From Cryoendolithus antarcticus (Eukaryota > Ascomycota > Dothideomycetes > Cladosporiales > Cladosporiaceae): DNA of 64,000 nucleotides. The stretch's first letter is position 1. The number at the start of each line of letters is the position of its first letter. The DNA lies in contig NAJO01000064.1 of NCBI GenBank assembly GCA_002077065.1, positions 1 through 64,000 of the forward strand, written 5' to 3'. Below are positions 52,507 through 63,300 of the stretch, piece after piece. Position numbers and translations under genes: made by a program. The notes under the pieces were generated by a model. The model was not told the origin of the DNA. It searched no databases and saw only the letters and a list, made by a program, of their open reading frames with translations.

Positions 52507-53255
52507 ATGCCAGGCTCAACCCTCCTCCTCCTCGGCTCCGGCCCCGGCATCGGCCTCTCAATCGCCAAAACCTTCTCCGTCCGCGGCTTCACGCACATCG
52601 CCCTCGTCTCCCGCAACGCCGAGCGCCTAGCCAAAGACCAAGACGAAGTCCTGGACGCCATTCAGGAGCGAGGCTATAGCTGCCAAGTGCGCACTTATCC
52701 CTGCGACCTCTCTGACCTCTCGGCTCTCGACAAAGTCCTCAAGGAGGTTGAATCCTTCGGGAGTCTGGAGTGTGTGGTGTTTAATGCTGCGAGGGTGGAT
52801 GGCAAGCCGCCAGGAGAGGAGAGCGTAGAGGCCATAGAGGCGGATTTCCGCGTACGCCAAATGCCTCCCTCCGACATCGTTCGCCACTATACCCTAACCC
52901 TATATACTCCCAGCTCACGAACCTCTCCCTCTACCACGTCGCGCTCTGGGCCCTACCCTTGCTGAAGACACGCACCTCATCGCTCCCTTCTTTGCTCGTG
53001 ACGAATTCACTGCTTTACAAAGAGCCCTACCCACCATTCATGTCCCTCTCCCTTACCAAGACTGCGCAGCGCTCGCTAGTCCAGAGCCTGAACGCTGCGT
53101 ACGGGAAGGAAGTGCATGTGGGCTTGATTACTGTGGGCGGCCAAGTCAGTCCCGAGGCGAAGAACTTGAATCCTGAGAATATCGCCGAGAAGACTTATGA
53201 GTTCTATAAGCAGAAACGGGGGCAGTGGGGGCTGGAGGTGGAGATTCTGGAGTGA
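52507..53255 (+). CDS. short-chain dehydrogenase/reductase (SDR)
   Basis: Exons 52507-52851 and 52914-53255; intron 62 nt (GTACGC...CCCAG), phase 0; 228 residues. The Rossmann start is LLLLGSGPGIGLSIA, a GxGxGIG loop close to the N-terminus. CDLSDLSALDKV gives the adenine-site Asp, and VVFNAARVDG the NAG-like strand. The active-site region reads LSLTKTAQRSLVQSL, so the classical YxxxK Tyr is replaced by Leu although the Lys remains; LVTNSLL may supply the Ser. This variant is common in a group of fungal SDR-like proteins. Substrate unknown; a non-catalytic or atypical enzyme is possible. Confidence 0.8.
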
Positions 53256-53340
53256 GGCGAAGGGAGTGGAGGGGGAAGAGGCTGTAGTTACTCATACAAT
53301 AAACTCCCTTCATCATGCATACCTCAGACCCTACTCTACT

Positions 53341-56278
53341 CTACAACTCCCCCCTCCCTGTCGCCTTCCCAGCCTCAGCTTCTGGCTCCGCAGCGCCGTC
53401 AGCTGCATTCTCCACCGCAGCAGCTTTCTTCACATCACCCCTTGCATCATTGCCCTTCGGCGTCCCCCCAATTCCAGCATCAGCAGTCGGCGTCTCACTC
53501 TCCACGCCCTCAGCAAGCGTCCCTCGAACGCCCGCGCCACCTTCACCACCCACATGCCCTGCCCCATCAACCTCCACAGCAACCCCTCCATCGATCTCAT
53601 TACCATCCGGGTCAACGAGTCTCGTTCGTGTCTCGTACCGCGTAGAGAACGAGACTTTGCCCTCTAGAGCTTTGACCTGCTCTTCATCGAGCAGCACACC
53701 GTTCTCATCGCGGTACTCGATCTTCTGCTCCACGACCTGACCGGGCTGTCCGCTCACCTGACCGGGGAGAGGTAAGTTCAGGCCGGGCGTAACGGAGATG
53801 TCTTTCGCGGGGTCTTCGGCTACGGGCGCCGCGGGGCCGGCGTGGGCTGCTTGGCCTGTGGGCGCGGGCCCGGAGGCAGGCGCAGAGGGGAGGAGGGAAT
53901 ATTCTGCGTACTGTGCGATATTGTCAGTGAAATGTGATCAACAAATCAGAGGTGGGTGGACTCACGCTGTCGAAGAAGTTATTGCAATCCCAATCCCACT
54001 TGTCGAAAATCTTGACGCGCTCGCACTCCTTCTTCGTCCACTGATTGCCGTACGCCAGAGGAGCGTAGAGGGCGAAGACAGCTACGCTAGCGGCTAGGAA
54101 GACCACTGCGCCCGTCCAGCCGATGAGCGGGCGCTCTTTCACGCCTAGACCTGCGACGCGCGTAGTGACGAAGTCGTAGATCTGGCATAGCGTCAAGATC
54201 GCAAAGAACAGCGCCGGGAAGTAGTGATGCAAGAACAGCTGCCGTTGCATGAGGAAGAAGGGGAAGTAATGGAATGCCCATCCCAACACACTAACGCCGA
54301 TCTCGTAGTCGAAGCGGCGGAATGTGGTGTTACTGTAGTCATTGCAGTTTCGCTGCCAGCGCAGAACTGCCAGGCCCTTGAAAGCGATGTACAGCGCTAT
54401 TGCGGCCGTCGAAGCGAGCCAAATGAGCGGGTTGCCGATGAGGTAGATTTGGCGGTGGTCTTTGCCCCAGAAGTTGATACCACGACGCAGCACTGGCCAG
54501 GATGGCGGACGGGAGTCCCAGGCGTGCGACTCGACGAGTCCAGCGTTAGTAGTCCACATCACTTGCTGCAGTTCCCAGAACTTGCCCAGGAAACCGGGGT
54601 TGCGGTAGTTGACTTTCTCTGCCTGAGGACCGAGCGCTGGATGCGCATTTGACTCGACGTACCAGACACTGTTGGGCAACGTGCCACCGCGCGCGCAGGT
54701 GACTTCCTGCTGCTCGAACCCCCAAGCTGGGAGCTTGACTTTGTGGCTGAAAAGCACGCAGCCAGTCATGAGGTGGACGAGCTTGAACTTCGTCTCAATT
54801 GTGCGCAGGCGCTCTTTCGCGGCGCGACTGCCGGAGGACATGGACTTGATGATCTCGACGCGGAACAGATCGTTCGCGTCACCCTCAAAGCCATCGTACC
54901 CGTATGCGCTGACTTCGTTTTGCCATTCCGCTTCGGTGATTGGGGGGCGGACATCGTGGGAGTGAACGCGGCGGTCCGTAACGATATGATAGAGTTTGAG
55001 GACTGACCCGTCCTTGATATACTCTGGGCTTGCTGAATCCCACGCGAGTGGACCTTTGATGGTGGTATTGCCAGTCGGATCCTGCGCCCAATCGATCGGC
55101 TGGGTCTGGTTCTCAGCAATGAAGACGTTGTTCTCGTCCTTATGCGGGTAGAGTGTAATCTGCTGCTGCTTGCTGCCTTCCGGGTACATGTGTGCGTGAG
55201 AGTGCAAGTATCCGCCCTGAGTGTTGTGGTGTCGGAGACTGATCCTCGAGCCAAAAGCGACGTCCGCAGGCACATCTGCCATTCCTTTGCTGTTGAGCGT
55301 GGACTGGAACTCGCTGCTCATGAAGCCATCGCCATCGCCTGGGTTGACCAGGCAAGTGAAGTGGATTGCGAACATTGCCATGTAGAAGGTGATCGGGATG
55401 ACGATCAAGCAGAAGATTCTCGCGAACAGATGCTTGAACCACATGCGAGTCGTCACAGTCTTGCTGTCTCCGAGAAGCACCCACAATTGCAGCGCAGTGA
55501 GCGAGCCCACCCACGCGATCGTGAACAGACCAACCCACTTCACGCTCACAGTCGCTCCAAGTGTGACACCCGTCGCAGCCAGCCAGAACCACCACGACGG
55601 CTTGAACGCCGCCTTCTGCCCAAGCTCATGCTGATTGATGAATGACGTCCAGCTCAATGCCGTCAAAGCAGTGAAGATCACAAGGGGTGAATCCAGCAAG
55701 ATCAACCGACTCTGCGTGACCAACCCATTCTCAAACGTCACCAACGCAGCCCCAAACGCCGCAGTCGTAGTCTTGCACCCCGCCGCCTTCAGCGTCAGAA
55801 ACATTGTCGGCACAGCCAGCACGCCGCAGATCGCCGGCAGCAGCCTCATAGCCACATACGGCACGTTCGGCTCCACATAGTCTTTCCCGATGTCCTTGAA
55901 ATCGAACTCGCCGTCGAAGCCCGCCAGCCAGCCGGCGAGCGTTATCAAGAGTTTCGCCAAGGGCGGGTGGACGTCCATGAAGAATTTGCCTTTGATGTAT
56001 TTGCTGGCGAAGCCGCCGAAGTGGACTTCATCGAAGACAACGCTTGAGGGCTGGTAGATGCGGAAGAGGCGGACGAAGAAGGCGAGTATTGTGACGCCGA
56101 AGAGGGCTTGCCAGGCGTTGCTGGAGAGGTTGAGGATGTTGTGGTCATGTATGTCGTCCGAGGAAGAGGGGGCCGTGGATTTCGAGGAATTGGAGAGGGA
56201 GCCATTGGGTGTGGAGACGGCCGTCTTGGAGGGTGTTCTTGCGCCGCCCTGCGGTCTTGGTGAGGTCTGCACCGCCAT
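53341..56278 (-). CDS. PMT2: dolichyl-phosphate-mannose:protein O-mannosyltransferase, PMT2 family
   Basis: Exons 56278-53966 and 53910-53341; intron 55 nt (GTGAGT...GCACAG), phase 0; 960 residues. After ~65 disordered residues comes the first helix. The loop motif VVFDEVHFGGFASKYIKG, with the Asp-Glu essential in PMTs, is followed by DVHPPLAKLLI. A central MIR region (GSRISLRHHNTQGGYLHSH, LYHIVTDRRVHSHDVRPP, VSAYGYDGFEGDANDLF) comes before the C-terminal helices (FLMQRQLFLHHYFPALFF). Exon 2 adds a ~190-residue tail with KIEYRDENGVLLDEEQVKAL, as in other filamentous-fungus Pmt2 proteins. It mannosylates Ser/Thr of secretory proteins in the ER. It diverges from PRP21. Confidence 0.94.
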
Positions 56279-56733
56279 ATTGGCGAGTGCTTGTGTGGTG
56301 TGTGAGGAGATGTCGAGTAGAATCAAGTCTCGATGCGGAAGTCAGCCTCGTGCTGTCAGTCCAGCCGCGTCTCGACCCGCGACTTTTATGACGTGGCGCG
56401 ATTTCACGTGATGGGAGCGAGGTGTTTGCCCTCAACACACGCGATGAAATCAATCAAGAGAGCGTGGTGAAGAGAAGACAGTTGCTATGGTCAAGTTACA
56501 CAAGCTTCGCAGCAGCTACGTGGTCGCATCTTCCAGCTGCAGCGTATAATTAGTCGAGACCCCCCTGCAGCGCGATCAAACAGCTGTAAGGGCGGGAGTG
56601 CTGCACTAGCCTCCGCAACCGTGTCGGCTTTCGTGTCCGGCCTCCGAGAGCTTGACATGTGATGGCATGTACTGAGATTTGATTATTACCTACAGCGAGG
56701 TACACTTCACACCGCTCACCACAGCCGCCCACC
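56279..56733. promoter_or_regulatory. divergent promoter between PMT2 and PRP21
   Basis: It lies between divergent start codons 455 bp apart. No specific motif recognised. Confidence 0.5.
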
Positions 56734-58203
56734 ATGGCCGCCACCACCAACGGCGACGCCAACATGGAGGATCTCACCTCGCGTGCACCACCAGGCACCA
56801 TCCTACCGCCCCCAGAACTGCGCAAAGTCCTCGAGAAAACGGCAGGCTACGTCGCCCGCAATGGCGATCGATTCGAGACTGTCATCCGGGACAAGCAGGG
56901 CTCGGAAGCAAAGATGTCCTTCATCAATCCGGACGATGCTTACCACGCATACTACCGCTGGCGAGTCGACGAGATCAAAGCCGGGCGCGGAAATGCAGTT
57001 TCTGCAGGGCGGGAGGGGGAGGTGTCGTTTCAGGGTAGGGAAGCGAGGAAAGGCCCTGAAAAGCCCGAGGACTTCCAGTTCAGTGCGCGGATGCCGGTGT
57101 TCAGTGCGCTGGATCTAGATGTGGTGAAGTTGACTGCGCTGTTCACTGCGAAGAACGGGAAGGGCTGGGCTACGCATTTGTATCAGAGAGAGAGCGGGGG
57201 CTCGCAGTTTGACTTTTTGCGGCCGCAACATACTATGAATCAGTATTTCATGCGGCTTGTAGAGCAGTACCAGGGCCTACTCACTGGAGATGCTGTGGAT
57301 GGCGGACGGCCGCAGAAGAAACGCGTGGTGCAACTGGGAGAGAACGTACAGGATCGCTTCAAGGTGCTGGAGAGAGCAAGGAAGCGCGCGGAGTGGGTAA
57401 AGCACCAAGAGCAGCAAAAAGTCGCGCAAGAAGAGCAAGCCGAGAAAGAGAAGGTCGAGTTCGCCCAGATCGACTGGCACAGCTTCGTCGTAGTCGAAAC
57501 CATCGTCTTTGACGAGCGCGATGAACAAGTCGAGCTCCCCCCACCAATCACACAGAACGATCTCCAAAGCGCATCGCTCGAGCAAAAAGCAGCCATGAGC
57601 ATCAACCCCAACCGCCGCCTCGAGGAGGCCTTCCCCTCAGCAGACGACTACAACACTTTCTACGACCAAGCCGCGCAAGCCCCACAAGCAGCGCAGCAGT
57701 ACTACCAACCTCAAGCCTACACGCCCATACCTCCCACACCGTCAATGGCGCCACCTCCACATCGTCCGCAGCCTGTGCAACCCACGGCTTCCACACCGCT
57801 TAACCTCCGGCCCTCAGCGCCTATGCCTAGAGCACTCGCCCGCAACCCGCAAGTCCCCACCTCCATCTGCCCCAACTGCCGCCTCCCTATCCCCAACGAC
57901 GAAATGGCAGAGCATATCAAGATCGAGATGCTGTCGCCCGAATGGCGGGAACAGAGCGCCCGCGCAGCGCATCGCAGCAGCACTACAAATCTGAGCACCG
58001 GCGCAGTGGCAGAGAATCTGAAGCGTTTGGCGAGGAAGAGGGGCGATGTGTTTGAGGATGTCGCGGGGCGGGGCGTGGCTGAGGAGGAGGCTGAGGAGGA
58101 GAGGCGGAAACGGGTGGCTACGGAAGCTGCAGTGCAGCAGGGGCAGGCGGGCGGGAATGTGGAAGATCAGATTCGGAGTTTGCATGAGAGGTATAAGGGG
58201 TGA
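56734..58203 (+). CDS. PRP21: splicing factor 3a subunit 1 (SF3A1/Prp21)
   Basis: A single exon of 489 residues from ATG 56734 (CCACCATGG context). Two SURP modules are seen: residues about 32-75 (LEKTAGYVARNGDRFE, INPDDAYHAYYRWRV) and about 125-170 (LTALFTAKNGKGWATHLYQRE, HTMNQYFMRLVEQY). Helical charged sequence then leads to DWHSFVVVETIVF, a Pro/Gln-rich stretch, and a C-terminal CPNCRLPIPNDEMAEHIKIEM block followed by WREQ. It belongs to the U2 snRNP SF3a complex and helps place U2 on the branch site in the nucleus. As expected for fungi it lacks the ubiquitin-like end of the human protein. Confidence 0.94.
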   Translation: MAATTNGDANMEDLTSRAPPGTILPPPELRKVLEKTAGYVARNGDRFETVIRDKQGSEAKMSFINPDDAYHAYYRWRVDEIKAGRGNAVSAGREGEVSFQGREARKGPEKPEDFQFSARMPVFSALDLDVVKLTALFTAKNGKGWATHLYQRESGGSQFDFLRPQHTMNQYFMRLVEQYQGLLTGDAVDGGRPQKKRVVQLGENVQDRFKVLERARKRAEWVKHQEQQKVAQEEQAEKEKVEFAQIDWHSFVVVETIVFDERDEQVELPPPITQNDLQSASLEQKAAMSINPNRRLEEAFPSADDYNTFYDQAAQAPQAAQQYYQPQAYTPIPPTPSMAPPPHRPQPVQPTASTPLNLRPSAPMPRALARNPQVPTSICPNCRLPIPNDEMAEHIKIEMLSPEWREQSARAAHRSSTTNLSTGAVAENLKRLARKRGDVFEDVAGRGVAEEEAEEERRKRVATEAAVQQGQAGGNVEDQIRSLHERYKG

Positions 58204-59153
58204 GGAGACGATCATTCAAGAGGGAGGCGCCTGGCGGTGAAGAGTCGGTGGCACGCCCAGCGCTCTTCGATATGCCGATCTATGCAAGTTCTGCTGCATA
58301 TCATCAGATTCGGCCGGCATATTCAGCAGATGCACACCACTCCGCGGACGATCGAAGCTGGAAAGTGATGCGCGGAAGCTGCAATGCGACCCTGAGGCGT
58401 CGACGAAGCGCTGCTTCGAACATGCATACAGACAGCTACGACGCTACATTTACGGCACACAGCTCCGAAAGCAGCATGCACACACACCTTACAGCGGCCC
58501 AAAGGACTGGGACAGCAGGAGACTACCGTCCAAACCTGGATCGTATGGCGTCGAAGGATAACAAGCTTAAGAGCCGATCCCGCGGCCTTATCTCCACGCT
58601 TGGGAGAGCTTGTTTGGCCTGCCGAGGTGTACTATAGACATCACACCCTCGTACACGCAATGGCTTTACGTATCTCCGCCAATAGCAGAGGTGATGCACG
58701 TTTGATTTGTCCACCTTCACTTCCTCAGAACCGTCTAAACTCTTCAATGCTGCTACTACAAGCGTGGCTGCAAAGCATATGGCTACATCGCCGTGTCCAT
58801 GGGAGAAGAGGGAACGTATCTGTGGCTCTCACAGCATGACGGTGCAGCGCTTGGCTGCCCTAGCTAATCTGAAAAGATCCTTAGCCACGACCTGACTTTC
58901 TGGAGAAGTGGAGGTAAGCTCGACATGAAGACTGCGGGCGCGTCGATCTCATGCATGCATGTCTGACAGTATTTGGGTTGACGACTACCAGGTCATAAGC
59001 TCAAAGTATTGCTTCGCCGAGGCAGCGTATGTGCTGTAAGTACAGTACTGCCATCAACTTGTACACATATCACCCCTCTCCCTTTCCTATCGGCTCAAGG
59101 CTGCTTTGCCCTTTCTACGTCCTGTTTCGTTTGCTGCGAGAACGCTGCCCGTC
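58204..59153. other. intergenic, no supported gene
   Basis: A 145-codon plus-strand frame begins at 58200 but its composition is not protein-like and it starts on the stop codon region of PRP21. Nothing else is seen. Confidence 0.45.
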
Positions 59154-61290
59154 ATGCATTTCTCCACGCTAGGCCTAGCGGCGAGCTTCGCGGCTACTGT
59201 TCTGTCTCTCAGCACACCTAGCAGCCATGTTCTGCACGAGAAATGTCACGCTGAGCCCAAGAAGTGGGTTAAACTTGAGCCGGTCGCTGCGGATGCTAGA
59301 CTACCTATGCGTATTGGGCTCGCGCAATCGAATATCGAGAATGGAGTTGGGGCGCAGCTGCTTGAAGAGATGTGCGTGATTCTCCCTTGCATAGCGCTAC
59401 AATGCTCGCAGGCCACTGATGCACTATCCTAGTTCCCATCCAGCCTTCCCCCGATACGGCCAGCACCTCTCAGGCGAAGAGATCGTCGAGCTGTTTGCTC
59501 CTGCCGTGCACGCAGTGGACTCCGTCAAAGCCTGGCTCCTCTCGTCCGGCATCTCCGGCATTAGCCAATCTTCCAACAAACAATGGCTCCAATTCGACGC
59601 CTCCACTGCTGAAGCGGAGAAGTTATTCAGGACGAAGTGTCACCATTACGAGCACCTGCACACCGGCGCTAAGACCGTGGCTTGCGAGGAGTACCATCTC
59701 CCCGCCCACCTTACGCAGCATGTCGACTACATCACGCCTGGCCTTAAGCTCCTCGCCGGTGGGAAGGTCTCCTCCGACGTCCCATCCTCAGCACGCAAAG
59801 CCGAGCTCGAAAAACGCGGATTCCGCACCAACGCGCACACCAATTCTTCCGGGCCTGTCTTCGGTTCCCAGATTACGGCGCCACTAGCGAGCCTCAACAA
59901 GTCGGCTACGTAGCTCGGTCAGTGCGATCAGTATGTCACGCCGCCTTGTATCATGGCGATGTACAATATCAGCCGTGGGTCGAAGGCTGCGAAGGGGAAT
60001 GGAGCTTGGCATCTTCGAAGAGGGCGACTTTCACCCGCAAGTGGATCTTACGGAGTTCTTTGTTACGTTTGCGAACTACATCCCGCCGCTTACGCATCCG
60101 AATTTGGAGAGTATTGATGGAGGGTGACTTCATCTACGGCGCACGATCCCTTCGCCGCTGCCCGTAGAGTACCTACGAGATGGTCTCGCTGGGACTTGGA
60201 CGACGTACTGACTAGTTTCCTACTAGTGTCGCACCATTTTCGTACGCTGGAGGCGAGTCCGACCTGTAATACCTTACCCAGATCATGTCACTTGATGTTC
60301 TCCAGCTGACGTAGTGGTAGCGACTTCCAAATTTCGGTACATCTGTTGCGTATCTCGTTGCGGGCCTCTCCAAGAAGTCATGAAGGCTCCTCTACATCTA
60401 TACGTTCGGCTGCGAGAACCCATGTGGGAATACTATGTCAGTGAGAGTACTGAGTTGGGGCTGCAAAGCACGGAGACCTACAGAGCCTCTCATCCATCCG
60501 GCATCCCCAGACCGGCATCCTCAGCCGTGCCTGTAGTAGCTCAAGCGTCGTTCCAAACATTGAGAGACACGGACACGACTCGACGTTCCACTTACACATA
60601 CACAGTACCCCCTCATCTGGCCTCAGAACAGCATCCTCTACCAAACCGACGACATCTTCTACGCCACCGGTGTTGAAGGCGGCGGAGGGTTTCTGAACAC
60701 TTTCTTAGACGCGATCGATGGATCATACTGCACATACTCCGCGTACGGCGAGACTGGCGACTCGTCGATCGATCCTGTTTACCCTGATCCAATCCTTCTT
60801 GGTTACCAAGGCACACGACAATGCGGTGTCTACAAGCCAACGAACGTTATCTCGATTAGTTACGGGGAGCAGGAGGATGATTTACCGACGAATTATCAGC
60901 AACGTCAATGCAACGAGTTTATGAAGTTGGGCTTGCAAGTAACGAGTGTGTTGATCGCGTCTGGAGACTCGGGGGTTGCTGCTAGAGGGACGGACGATTG
61001 GAATGCTGATGGTGAGTCGTCGTTGTTGACACTTGGTTCTGTGAGGTTCTGGACAATCATCCTTCTTGCAAGGACAATGGCCCTTGCTTCCGGCACTATC
61101 GGCATTGCTTGCAAGACAATCGCCCATCTCTCCCGGACAATGATTCTCTTCTCCCCAAGCCAACATTTCATCGACGAGTCGGGCAAACACTGACATCGTT
61201 CTCCAACAGGCTGTCTCGGCAATGGCGAGATTTTCAACCCAGACTTCCCTGCGTCCTGCCCTTATGTGACTTCTGCTGGTGCGACAATGC
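59154..61290 (+). pseudogene. decayed sedolisin (S53) peptidase, aorsin-like
   Basis: ATG 59154 opens a signal peptide (MHFSTLGLAASFAATVLS). The pro-domain is readable (SHPAFPRYGQHLSGEEI, VKAWLLSSGI, ACEEYHLPAHLTQHVDYITPG). The catalytic domain follows with TPPCIMAMYNI, ELGIFEEGDF, GGESDL, YPLIWPQN, FLDAIDGSYC, VISISYGEQE, ASGDSGVAA and PDFPASCPYVTSAGAT. Breaks: TAG at 59911-59913; a one-base insertion near 60000; another shift near 60120; and about 330 bp of unexplained sequence between GGESDL (about 60268) and the TACCCCCTCATC that encodes YPLI (about 60609). The frame decays after 61290, so the region holding the family's GTSAS catalytic Ser is missing. It was once a secreted acid peptidase. 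Confidence 0.82.
61051..61155 (+). repeat. 21-bp minisatellite, five degenerate units
   Basis: Five head-to-tail 21-bp units begin with ggacaat or a variant (gcactat, agacaat). The unit lengths are equal without gaps. The array lies in the presumed intron of the sedolisin relic, between WNAD and the CLGNGEIF segment. On the minus strand it reads as heptapeptides with a central Ile-Val. Confidence 0.85.
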
Positions 61291-61406
61291 ATGGACGAAG
61301 CCGGAGTGGTGCAGGTCCGCCACAATGTGGCAGCTCAGGCTATAAATGCAATCAGGCCGCGAGTAGAAGACATAACGTAGTCTCATGTATGAACACTACT
61401 TGCAAG

Positions 61407-62533
61407 CTACTTCGGCGTCAAGATCGGCCGCACAATGCACTCATTTCCGTTGTCCGGGCACACCGCCGTCCGGTTTAGCTGCTTGTCCAACGGACCCGTC
61501 GGGCCACCAGTGTACTTGCACAGCTGACTGATGCCCAGCACGCAGTGTTGTCGCTTGTCGTTCGTAGGATATTGAGCGTCGCCCCAATGGCCATTGAAGT
61601 AGAGGTAGTTCGTTGGTGTACTAACGATATGTGAGCTGAAATGTTGGGAGAGAGCGCAGTGGATGGGGAGAGACTTACGTAGAGTCATATGGTGTGAATG
61701 TTTGTGACCCGACATCGAAGCTATAGTAGTAGGCCGCAAGCGAAGGGTCCCACAGAGCCCCAGCATCGGTATGGTCCTCGAGCGGTCCAAAAGGCAGGTT
61801 CACATTGGGGATCGTATGGTCGTGCGTTCCTTGAATGGCGTAGTTGGCGTGTGTACCATTCGCGGAGTATACGACCGGCTATGTTGGTCATTAGCACTGC
61901 TTCCTTGAGCTCGAGAATGACAATGAGACTCGCCCTCTTCCCACCCTTGTACTTCTGTACAGCCGCATAAGAAAATGCCTCGCCGTTCGAATGCTGAGAA
62001 TACCACATTTGGCTCGGCTTGCCGTTTACAAACCTTACCATCGTGTGCTCCCAATCACCAACATGGTTGCCAACATTGACTCCGAAGTAGATCCCGCCAA
62101 AATCGAATGCGTAGAAGTACAAGTAAAACGCATCCACGTTGCCATTGCCGTGATCATTCACAACAATGACACTGCTGTTAGCACCACCGGTTTTCCCAGA
62201 CGCATCCGGAGTGACACCTTTCAGCCAGGCGGGATTAGTCGTGACGTCTGAGGTAGATGTGAGGTAGACATTAGCGCCACCAAGGCCATTGAGAGCGTTC
62301 AGATTGTCAAGGGTCAGTGGATTTGGCGCATTGGCGATAGGCGCTGCATTGACCTCAGGCTGAGTGTTTGCAAGTTGCGCGCCGATGTCTGCGGGCTTGT
62401 ATTGTTCGCCCGAGAAGAGATACACGACGGGAGCGTAGTCTAGCACGAAAGAAGGCACGCCAGATGGAGCTCTTCGCTTGAACGGAGTGGCTGCTGCGAT
62501 CGCGGCAGTGAAGGCGATGCTGAGGAATACCAT
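61407..62533 (-). CDS. Vps62-like secreted/vacuolar protein
   Basis: Exons 62533-61934, 61878-61679 and 61620-61407; introns 55 nt (GC donor GCGAGT) and 58 nt (GTAAGT); phases fit, 337 residues. A signal peptide is present (MVFLSIAFTAAIAAATP). The Vps62 family features are VLDYAPVVYLFSGEQYKPADI, VNDHGNGNVDAFYLYFYAFD, VGNHVGDWEHTMVRFVNGKP, YSQHSNGEAF, then in exon 2 YSANGTHANYAIQG and in exon 3 YLYFNGHWGDAQY. The yeast relatives Vps62 and Tda6 are linked to vacuolar protein targeting by mutant phenotype only; the biochemical function is unknown. The GVNVGNHVGDWEH block suggests a metal-binding or enzyme-like site. Confidence 0.87.
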
Positions 62534-63300
62534 GTTGTGCAGTAGATTCAGGTGTATTTTGACGACGATGATGGGAACGGCCTTGAGACAGATCCGTGTG
62601 ATGCGGTACAGGCGCAGTATGTATATTGCAAATGCTAGAGGGAACAGGTTGACGCGCAGGAGGTGTTGTAGCACTTACAGGGTAGCGTCTCTAGTCTTCA
62701 ACTTCGATCGACATCATATGACACGCTCCAGCCAACCAGCTGAAGCAGAACGGAGTTGTGAAGTTACTGTAAGCAAGAAACTCGAGTGCAGGGTGATGAG
62801 CTTGACCACGCTATAGCGGCACGGGCTGATGGCAGCGCCAATGATTGGCTGCGCATGCAAGATCTCGAAGATCTGCGCTGTACCTGCAGCCGGACCTCAT
62901 GCCTTAATTGGCAAACCCCGTCAATATATCGCTACCTGGACGTTAGCCGCATCGTCATCGGACGACAACTCATTACAGCCAAAGATGCACGAAACACAGA
63001 GACAGGACGAAAGTGTAGAAGATACCTGCGCCAAGGCGTCGCAAAGTAGCGCGAGCGCGAAACGACGGGTTGTCTCGAAGTAGTCCTTCCAGTGCTACGG
63101 ACCTGAACGCAACACAGTGACAAGCCGCAATATTGCTGCTTGTCTAGGGAGCTACTCGATGTCGATGTATCTCCAATGACAAACGAGTCTTTCATTGATG
63201 GAGCAAGACGACGTATACTGAGGAGAGCGCGTGAAGGTCGACGCTTACCTAACATGGTATGAAACGCAAGCAATCTGTGGGCGGTGCGTTTGCTCCAATG
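62534..63300. other. intergenic, no supported gene
   Basis: A plus-strand ATG frame of 84 codons (62829-63083) has no recognisable features. Confidence 0.45.

Noticed and set aside
58200..58637. 145-codon ORF after PRP21
   Set aside because: It begins at the PRP21 stop region, has irregular composition and no recognisable domain.
1899..61000. Stop codon reassignment (TAA/TAG read as Gln)
   Set aside because: Intact conserved genes in the window (SNX3, POP7, CAB2, PMT2 and others) end at family-typical C-termini with ordinary TAA, TAG or TGA stops.
60905..61237. Minus-strand gene made of Ile-Val heptads
   Set aside because: The pattern comes from the 21-bp minisatellite; the flanks belong to the plus-strand sedolisin relic.
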